Shown here: piece by piece, positions 56,401-64,000 of the stretch | Numbering within the stretch: position 1 is the stretch's first letter | How the letters are laid out: each line of letters starts with the position of its first letter | Assembly: GCF_932526225.1 (NCBI RefSeq) | Contig: NC_064044.1 | Coordinates: forward strand, 14,013,453 to 14,077,452 | DNA length: 64,000 bases | Direction of reading: 5' to 3' | Origin: Nematostella vectensis | Taxonomy: Eukaryota; Cnidaria; Anthozoa; Actiniaria; Edwardsiidae | Made by a program: the position numbers and the translations under genes | The notes under the pieces: model-generated | What the model was told of the DNA's origin: nothing | What the model saw: the letters and a program-made list of their open reading frames with translations, nothing else | Database searches by the model: none

Positions 56401-59400
56401 CCAGCTTCGCAGTAGGGACCTACGCACAAAGGTACTTTATAACAGCCAACTATTAGGGGTCTACGCACAAAGGTACTTTATAACAGCCGGCTATAAGGGG
56501 TCTACGCACAAAGGTACTTTATAACAGCCAACTATTAGGGGTCTACGCACAAAGGTACTTTCTAACAGCCAACTATTAGGGGTCTACGCACAAAGGTTCT
56601 TTTTAACAGCCAACTATTAGGGGTCTACGCACAAAGGTACTTTATAACAGCCAACTATTAGGGATCTACGCACAAAGGTACTTTATAACAGCCAACTATT
56701 AGGGATCTACGCACATAGGTACTTTATGACAGCCAACTATTAGGGATCTACGCACAAAGGTACTTTGTAACAGACAATTATTAGGGGTCTACACACAAAG
56801 GTACTTTATAACAGCCAATTATTAGGGGTCTACGCACAAAGTTACTTTATAACAGCCAACTATTAGGGATGTACGCACAAAGGAACTTTATAACAGCCAA
56901 CTGTTAGGGATCTACGCACATATGTACTTTGTAACAGCCAACTATTAGGGATCTACGCACAAAGGTACTTTATAACAGCCAACTATTAGGGGTCTATGCA
57001 CAAAGGTACTTTATGACAGCCAACTATTTGGGGTCTACGCACAAAGGTACTTTATAACAACCAACTATTAGTGATCTACGCATATAGGTACTTTATAACA
57101 GCCAACTATTAAAGATCTATGCACAAAGGTACTTTATAACAGCCAACTATTAGGATCTAAGCACATAGGTACTTTATGACAGCCAACTATTAGGTATCTA
57201 CGCACAAAAGGTCCTCTATAACAGCCAACTGTTAGGGATCTATGCACAAAGGTACTTTGTAACAGCCAACTCTTAGGGATCTACGCACAAAGGTCATTTT
57301 TAACAGCCAACTATTAGGGACCTACGCAAAAAGGTACTTTATAACAGCAAACTATTAGGGATCTACGCACAAAGGTACTTTGTAACAGCCAACTATTAGG
57401 GATTTACGCACAAAGGTACTTTATAACAGCCAACTATTAGGGATCTACGCACAAAGGTACTTTATAACAGCCAACTATTAGGATCTACGCACAAAGGTAC
57501 TTTATGACAGCCAACTATTAGGGATTTACGCACAAAGGTACTTTATTAAAGCCAACTATTAGGGATCTACGCAGAAAGGTACTTTATAACAGCCAACTAT
57601 CAGGGATCTACGCACAAAGGTACTTTATAACAGCCAACTATTAGCGATTTACGCACAAAGGTACTTTATAAAAGCCAACTATTAGGGATCTACGCACAAA
57701 GGTACTTTATAACAGTAAACTATTATGGATCTACGCACAAAGGTACTTTATAACAGCCAACTATTCTTGATATACGTCAATGATATTCAGTACTCGTCGA
57801 CTAAATTTAGCTTTTTCCTCTTTGCCGATGACACTAACATTTTATACGCCGACAAAAAACTTAAACTCTCTAGAGACTGTCATAAATAATGAACTTAAGA
57901 ATGAATGTATATGAATGGTTAACAGCTAACAAACTGACTTTAAATATTAAAAAAATCGAATTATGTTATATTTCGCCCTTACCAAAAACTGCTTCCTTTT
58001 AAACAAAAAATAAAGATATTCGATAATGATAAAAAAATCTAGATCGAGCCTTGAGTGTAAGAATTTTGTCAAGTATCTCGGAATGCTTCTTGATGAGAAT
58101 CTCTCCTTTAAAAATCATATAAATCAAATTACAACTGAAATAAGTAAAACAGTTGGACTTATCGCAAAAATTAGACATTTTCTTCCACACAAAGTACTTT
58201 TACAAATATACAAGTCCGTAATTGAGCCATATATATCTTACGCAATATCGGTTTGGGGATCAGCTGATAAATGTCATACGAATAAAATTCTTTTATTACA
58301 AAAAGCGAGCTCTGCGATTCATATACTTTGCTAAAAGACGAGACCATGCAGTCCCGCTCTTCCTTGATGCAGATATTCTACCAATAAATTTTCTTTATTT
58401 CGAAAATATATGCAACCTAATGAATGATGTTCGAAATTGTATAGCACCTAAGAACATTGTCGAACTTTTCACAGATAATAAAAAAGTTCATTCATATAAC
58501 ACTAGATCAAAGACATCTAATAATTTCTATATCAAACATGTAAAATTCCAGCTCCAATACAAATCATTTTCCAGGCTTGGCGCAAGGCTATGGAATGAGC
58601 TACCAGCTTCCCTAAAAGAAAATGGCAAAAAAAAGCATTCAAAACGAAATTTCATCAAAAACTCCTTGAAGTCTTAAAGCAGATTGATGACTACGTTGAT
58701 ATCTCCCATATAAGCAAAGCTATTCAAGCTCGGTAGACCAATTTCAACGTAGGATGCTGTTTTTATGACTAATGAACAACTTTGATATATTCCTCCAACA
58801 AACATTGCTCTCTACATTGCTCTCGTCTTGCTCGTCCTGTGTTTGTTATTTCTAAAATTATTGTAACTATAATTGTAGCTATTATTTAAGCTGAACCCGC
58901 CTAGATTAGCCTGTTCTATTAGCGGGTGAGCACATAAAAGAAACAATAATGTATTTATGTACAACAAAGTTGAAGTTGAAGTTGAAGTTGGGATCTACCC
59001 ACAAAGGTACTTCATAGCAGCCAACTATTTCTTTTTGGCAACTCTGAAAAGACCTTTGCTCTTTGAAAATGGCTGGATATAAAAATTGTAAAACATAAGA
59101 AAAAACGAAAAAATAATACTAGGTAAAATATTAACTGATTGTCATAGAATTTAGCATTTAGGGTGCTATTAATACTGTATTGAAAAACTGATTTTTTTCA
59201 ACATTAGAAACGTGGGCGGTGTTTGAGCAACCACGGCACCAAAAGGAGGTCAAATCCCCCATTTTTGTATTGGCGATTTACTTGTCAGAGTACTAATTAT
59301 GACAAAAAAATGGATTCTAATTTCAGGAAATGATCTCAACCAGCCTCTTATTTGTCTCGTTCACAGAATCCTCTGTCTAAAGATTTCCTGAAGAACCTCA

Positions 59401-62400
59401 AACACACGGTTCCGCTTGATCAACGGGGGCGCATAATCCGCAACCAGCGGTTATTAACTTGCAATCCATCTAACTCGAGAGGGGGGTACCCGCATAGATC
59501 CTCAACAGATGCCCTTGAGTCCCGGATGGACGGTGATCACCATCCCTCCCCCCACAATCGCCCAAGTGACTTTCACGAGTCAGTGTCATACTTGTTCCGA
59601 GGGGGGACGGGTGGGGAGGGCAGTCGTACTGATTCCCGCACGACTTTCTTTGCGAGAAAATTGGCAAAATTGGAAGACAAAAACGCACACAGGTGAGAAA
59701 TGATTCAAGATAAGTAAACAGAGTCGATTGTAAGTAGAATTAGTGGAAGAACACAAGGTCATTGAAAAACTGTCAACCCAAGATCTATAACATATCCCAA
59801 TATCTAACCTAACATAAACCCTAACCCAATATCGTTAATTCATGCGTATTGTGATAGGGGATGCACAGCTGATTAAAAATTCACCAAATCTGGTAGACTT
59901 CCTAGCGTATTATCTATATCTTTACCCCTTCTTTATCACGCTCTGATTTTTGAACGACATTTGTAACAGTTTTGGTTACTTTGATACCGCACAAAAATGA
60001 CCATAAAAACACCCCTATAAGATGACAACGTTACTTGTATGTCACTCAGATTAAAAGAGAGCCCACCTGCCAAGGCGCCGGAAATGACGTGGGACGATCT
60101 GTTAGAGGGCCGGTCGGCATATCCGCCCAATCTCATGGCTGGTGCCCAGGACAGCTCGACCCGAGGTGGCGCAGGCGGTAGCAGTTTCGCTCAGTCTGTA
60201 CGACACATTTTCCGACGAAGGTAAAAAATCCCGCGTTATGCGTCCCTAATGTATAGGTCTACATCTATTTTGTCACTTCCAGCAAGTTAACTTATTTGTT
60301 AGGTGTCCGTTTTATCGAGGTTTCTATAAGAATATTGGCACTGCCCCCTGCACTCTTCGATGTGGTGTTTGTTATATCGAGGTTTTTGCTTTGTTTTAGG
60401 CGTACTGGTATTCTTCACCATCTTCCTCAGAACATTTTAGCATCTTCGCAACCCGCTGACCAGAACATGACTTTATGGCAACAAGTCGCCGCTAATGAGA
60501 AAAGTACACCCCCCCCCCACACACACACACACACATCTTTCTTTTATGCACCTATGCACCCTCTCTTTCCCAAGACGATATTGCATGGTACAGGTTCCTC
60601 CAGGAGTACAAGTGATTGATTAGCACGAGTATCAGGCAAATTTGTTTTTCAAAGGTTAGAAAGAAAAAATCGGTTTATACTTCAAGGGAACGAATAATGG
60701 CCCTGACACTCGCTATTGCTTTATTTGAATGTCAAAACATACACTAGTATTGAATATGTTTTTTATGCCAAATTTAATAGCAAGAGCGGTAACGTTTTTA
60801 TTATTAAATGCGTCGAAATTTATTACAAAGTGCGTCAAAGTTTATTACAAATTTTTTCAAAATTTTATTACAAAGGGCGTCAAAATTTTTTATTAAGTGT
60901 GTCAAAATTTATTATTAAGTGCGTCAAAATTTATTACAAAGTGCGTCAAAATTTTTTACAAAGAGCGTCAAAATTTATTATTAAGTGCGTCAAAATTTAT
61001 TGCAAAGTGTGTCAAAATTTATTAAAGTTCGCTGGTACACACCTTTCAGATGAGCCCCCTCTCTGAGAAAAGTCAACCGACATTTTTCTTTTACCACAGA
61101 CTCTAAGGAATTCAAATCAACTGGCGTTACTCGTATGAACCAGATGAGAAGAAGGTAAGAGAGGTTATCATCCAATAAGAAGCCTTAACGTGTTTCTGAA
61201 CGACCGTTTCGGAAACCGCTGATATCACGTTTATTGGGTGGGGTAATACATAAAAATCCTACTGTACAGTCAAGTACTTTTTTATGGATCTGTTCTAGGA
61301 AGAGTCGAAATTTCTCTTATATCTGTTCTAGGAAGTGCAAAAGTTACTCGTTTGTCTGTTATGAGAAGGGCCGACGTTTCTCTTATATTTGTTATAGGAA
61401 GAGTAGACATAACTCTCGGGTGCGGTCCATCAAGGATATTGTAGGAAAAGACTTCGACAACATTCGCACGAAGGCAGCAGGAAACGTGATAGACAAACTC
61501 AGACAGATAGAAAGGTATCATCAAGTGTAATATTAGACAGTGAGCTACACTTTCCCCTTTACGTCATATGCCCTTCTCTATTACTTTTTTGTACATTATT
61601 GCAGGCGGGTACCGAGGATTCGCAAGGGGAGGGGGTTGTGGTAATGGTTGCGCAGGTATCATATGGAAAAGGATAGTATTTGACGATCCTTCAATAAGAA
61701 ATGAAGCACTTTCTGGTGGCAAAAGGGAAGTGGGATGGGGGATGTACGCACGTGTATTTCTCCGACTCGAGAGATTTCCAAAGCTTGGTTTCCCGTCTTG
61801 CAGCCAGGAAGATAACATCTTTGAGCACAAGTTTCGTGCTCTCAAGCCTTTGCACCTTTTCGAGGTGGATGTGACCTCCGTGCGTCAGGTCGGGATCAAA
61901 GTGAACAAGGACTACACGGACGACAACCTCAAGCCAGCGGAATGGTGAGATGATGACACTATCTTTAATAGCCGACTTGCACTAAGAAATCACGTGAGTC
62001 AAGCCAGCGAAATGGTGAGATGATGACACTATCTTTAATAGCCGACTTGCACTAAGAAATCACGTGAATCAAGCCAGCGAAATGGTGAGATGATGACACT
62101 ATCTTTAATAGCCGACCTGCACTAAGAAATCACGTGACTTTTAGGGTGGCAAACTCGCATACACTCCGGCTTTTATCGGCGAAAAAAAATTAAGGCTTAC
62201 GAATCAGCAAGAAATTTGCTTTCTCATAAATGCTTTATTTTTTTTTCGTCGTTCCCTTGCGTGTCGGGTGAAGTTTGTGTTTATTTTGGCTTGGATTTAC
62301 CATGCAAAAAGTCACGCGACAAGTCTATTGACCCCTGTCATAGTGCAAACAGAATTGATGGTGGTATCCTGATCGGTGAATGAGATGATGATGATGATGT

Positions 62401-63434
62401 TGCAGGTTTATCTTCATGATGATTATGATGCTGATGGTAGTGTCGTGTCATATTGATAGTGGCGTGACCATGGAAATGATGAAGATGAAGAGATGATGGC
62501 AGTAAAATGGTCGTTGTTGACTATAAGGATGATAATAGCGGTGTAACTGCTCGATATGATGACTAGGGTTGTTGATAGATACTGATTTTTGATGTGATAA
62601 TGATATTACTGATTTTCTAGATGTGTTTCTGGTATCATTCATTATCGTACAACATTAGGTACAACAGGCTTTTGAAAGAAGCCGAAATCTTTGGTCTGAA
62701 AGACGAGCAGGAGGTCAACCTGCTGAACCGGTTTTACCCGTTTGCAATCGATGACATACAGAACCTTCCTTTTGTCAAGGTGAAAATTATCCTTTAACTG
62801 TGTACACCAGCACTACATGCATTTGTTTCGTTTAATAAGCTTTACTGTTTTGCTTGGTTATTGTATTCTGCATAGTTCTTCGAGCTATGCGAAATAGCCC
62901 TAATAGACATGACGGAAAAACCTGGAAAACGCGCAATTCCAGATAGAGAGAATTTCTTACACAAGACACAATTTCTTACAATGGCTATAGGTTCCTTGTA
63001 TTACGGACTGATTTTTAAAACACAAATAACGTGAGGCCGAAGTGCACATAGCCAGATTTTGGCTTTTTAAGATTATTTTCCTTGATCATCATTGCCCTGT
63101 GTATCAGTTCAGGGACGAAAAGCTCGAATTTCAATGACACTATACAAAAAGTCGCATCAATTTAACAAAAACGTCGCACTTGATATTTTGTTTGCTATAA
63201 GTTACTAAGTACTCCGAGAAAATTCTTCGCCTTATTCGTTGTGAAATGGGCTTGTTTGAAGCGTCATGTCATTTTTTCCGTCATGTTTTTCCGTCAAGTC
63301 TCTAATAAGTACCCCTTCTAATAGCTGTAGATTTTTATCGAATCACCCTTTTCATTCAGGCCAAACTTTGTCTGTTGATCCAGTCCCTACCTATCTACGA
63401 GCTGTGCACCGTACATATGCAAGAAGCAATACAG
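53488..63434 (+). CDS. unrecognised multi-exon gene, probably ciliary; runs off the window
   Basis: Proposed exons: 53488-53820, 54348-54428, 55142-55282, 55714-55895 (GC donor), 56326-56431, 59367-59692, 60050-60220, 60400-60503, 61100-61154, 61398-61514, about 61627-61944 (weak acceptor), 62659-62779 and 63360-63434, then perhaps 63681-63705. Phases agree at every join except the 61514/61627 region. The protein is basic N-terminally (QIRTDRYYKPLKGPNHW), has helical segments (AMELLREQMNQPEQCISPTR), and a globular C-terminal part (EVGWGMYARVFLRLERF, LKDEQEVNLLNRFYPFAIDD). I know no matching family. The X-box suggests a ciliary product. An unspliced 132-aa reading of exon 1 (stop 53886) is possible as a separate short isoform. 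Confidence 0.55.
55300..55445 (+). repeat. (CAA)n/(AAAACAACAACA)n microsatellite
   Basis: Low-complexity run in the intron after 55282. The open frames across it, Lys/Thr-rich on one strand and Val/Phe or Cys-rich on the other, are artefacts. Confidence 0.9.
55930..56165 (+). repeat. GAT-rich microsatellite
   Basis: Degenerate (GAT)n and GACTAGA(AT)GATGATG repeats in the intron after 55895. Confidence 0.85.
56415..57766 (+). repeat. 41-bp minisatellite, about 33 units, built on a splice donor
   Basis: The unit is GGGATCTACGCACAAAGGTA plus CTTTATAACAGCCAACTATTA. The first unit is the 3' end of exon 56326-56431 and its donor (CTACGCACAAAG/GTACTT), so nearly every unit repeats an exon end and donor. 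One unit resumes after the LINE at 58990-59029. Confidence 0.95.
57767..58989 (+). mobile_element. 5'-truncated non-LTR retrotransposon (CR1/Rex-like LINE)
   Basis: Reverse-transcriptase C-terminal motifs in successive frames: YVNDI with LFADDTNI (FxDD box) near 57780-57840, then YLGMLLDENLSFKNHI, QIYKSVIEPYISYAISVWGS, and further downstream an HSYNTRS block and a LGARLWNELP block. Frameshifts and stops break the frame. It ends in a (GTTGAA)n tail at about 58965-58988, typical of this superfamily. It is inserted within the 41-bp array. Clade assignment is approximate. Confidence 0.85.
59030..59366. other. intron, no feature
   Basis: AT-rich intronic sequence up to the TCACAG acceptor at 59361-59366. 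Confidence 0.5.
60810..61030 (+). repeat. AT-rich minisatellite in an intron
   Basis: About ten units of 22-25 bp containing GTGCGTCAAAATTTATTACAAA. It lies in the intron between 60503 and 61100. Confidence 0.85.
61270..61400 (+). repeat. 33-bp repeats of a splice acceptor junction
   Basis: TCTCTTATATCTGTTCTAGG followed by AAGAGTCG-type sequence occurs about four times, with AG/G junctions at about 61298, 61331, 61364 and 61397. The last one is the acceptor used by exon 61398-61514. Confidence 0.8.
61931..62140 (+). repeat. three 70-bp copies of an exon end and splice donor
   Basis: Units start at 61931, 62001 and 62071. Each contains AAGCCAGCGGAATGGTGAGA or its near match, which is the 3' end of the exon ending at 61944 plus its GTGAGA donor. 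Copies are over 95% alike by eye. Confidence 0.9.
62390..62640 (+). other. intron with ATG/GAT-rich low complexity
   Basis: GATGATGAT-type sequence between 61944 and the exon at 62659. No feature beyond low complexity. Confidence 0.5.
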
Positions 63435-63480
63435 GTAAATCAGGATTAAAATGGTAATACATGCTCATACAGATAAAACC

Positions 63481-63600
63481 GGCTTATAAAGGCCATCGCC
63501 ATCGCCATCATCATTGCCATCACCATCATCATTATCATAATCATCATCATCGTCGTCTTCGTCATCACTATCACCACCACTATTCTCGCCTTTCTTTATC
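63481..63600 (+). repeat. CATCAC/CATCAT microsatellite
   Basis: Degenerate (CAT)n and CATCGC repeats in an intron. The His-rich open frame across it is an artefact. Confidence 0.85.
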
Positions 63601-63630
63601 TTCACTGCTAACACCATTAGCATTACCGCA

Positions 63631-64000
63631 AATTGTAATTGTCATTATAATATTCTGAACATTGTTTTTATCTAGGGCAGTACTTGATGCTAGGTGTCCT
63701 CGACTGTAATTGTCATTATAATATTCTGAACATTGTTCTTATCTTGGGCAGTACTTGATGCTAGGTGTCCTCGACTGTAATTGTCATTATAATATTCTGA
63801 ACATTGTTCTTATCTTGGGCAGTACTTGATGCTAGGTGTCCTCGACTGTAATTGTCATTATAATATTCTGAACATTGTTCTTATCTTGGGCAGTACTTGA
63901 TTCTAGGTGTCCTCGACTGTAATTGTCATTATAATATTCTGAACATTGTTCTTATCTTGGGCAGTACTTGATTCTAGGTGTCCTCGACTGTAATTGTCAT
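63631..64000 (+). repeat. 71-bp tandem repeat containing a possible micro-exon, cut by window end
   Basis: Units repeat every 71 bp (TCGACTGTAATTGTCATTAT occurs at 63700, 63771, 63842 and so on). Each contains GGGCAG/TACTTGATGCTAGG and a GTAATT donor-like string; 63681-63705 could be a 25-nt exon in phase with the one at 63360-63434. The array continues beyond the window. Confidence 0.8.

Noticed and set aside
56415..57766. Regular 41-bp array as a CRISPR array
   Set aside because: There are no unique spacers; the whole unit repeats, and the setting is a eukaryotic intron.
63461..63658. His-rich 65-aa frame
   Set aside because: It is a CAT/CAC microsatellite translation inside an intron.

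Overview
The window looks like nuclear DNA of an early-branching animal, most likely a cnidarian and perhaps an anthozoan sea anemone. The reasons are compact intron-rich host genes with animal-type products (adenosine deaminase, MPV17, LRMDA, a DPY30-domain protein), a tandem-TPR/CHAT gene of the type expanded in cnidarians, AT-rich flanks full of MITEs and minisatellites, and an inserted virus-like element whose gene set I associate with cnidarian genomes. Species assignment is inference.

Layout. 1-4.8 kb: one arm of a local duplication (small ORF plus a copy of a DYDC terminal exon), otherwise non-coding. 4846-17220: a GC-rich integrated DNA virus-like element of about 12.4 kb, bounded by long terminal inverted repeats with 49-bp subterminal repeats and by a 6-bp target duplication. 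It carries a DDE integrase, capsid-like genes, several small membrane or structural genes and a long minus-strand replication gene (zinc-binding N-terminus, PolB-like motif, SF1 helicase, HNH-like C-terminus). Most of its genes carry frameshifts or stops, so it is a fossil. 17.2-26.5 kb: repeats and MITEs, including a paralogous unoccupied copy of the element's insertion site at about 19.55 kb. 26.5-30.7 kb: the TPR-CHAT gene. 31-33.8 kb: the second arm of the duplication.

33.2-41.5 kb: a DYDC-like gene (minus) and LRMDA (plus), head to head. 44.5-52.6 kb: ADA (minus) and MPV17 (plus), head to head. 53.5 kb to the window end: a long unrecognised multi-exon gene (plus) with a perfect RFX X-box upstream, which suggests a ciliary role. 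A degraded LINE sits in a 41-bp minisatellite inside one of its introns.

Two themes stand out. The first is the integrated element itself. The second is a repeated pattern in which minisatellites begin exactly at, or contain copies of, exon-intron junctions in ADA, DYDC and the long 53-64 kb gene. Exon joins were worked out by hand from splice sites, phase and family similarity. All joins agree in phase except one in the long gene.
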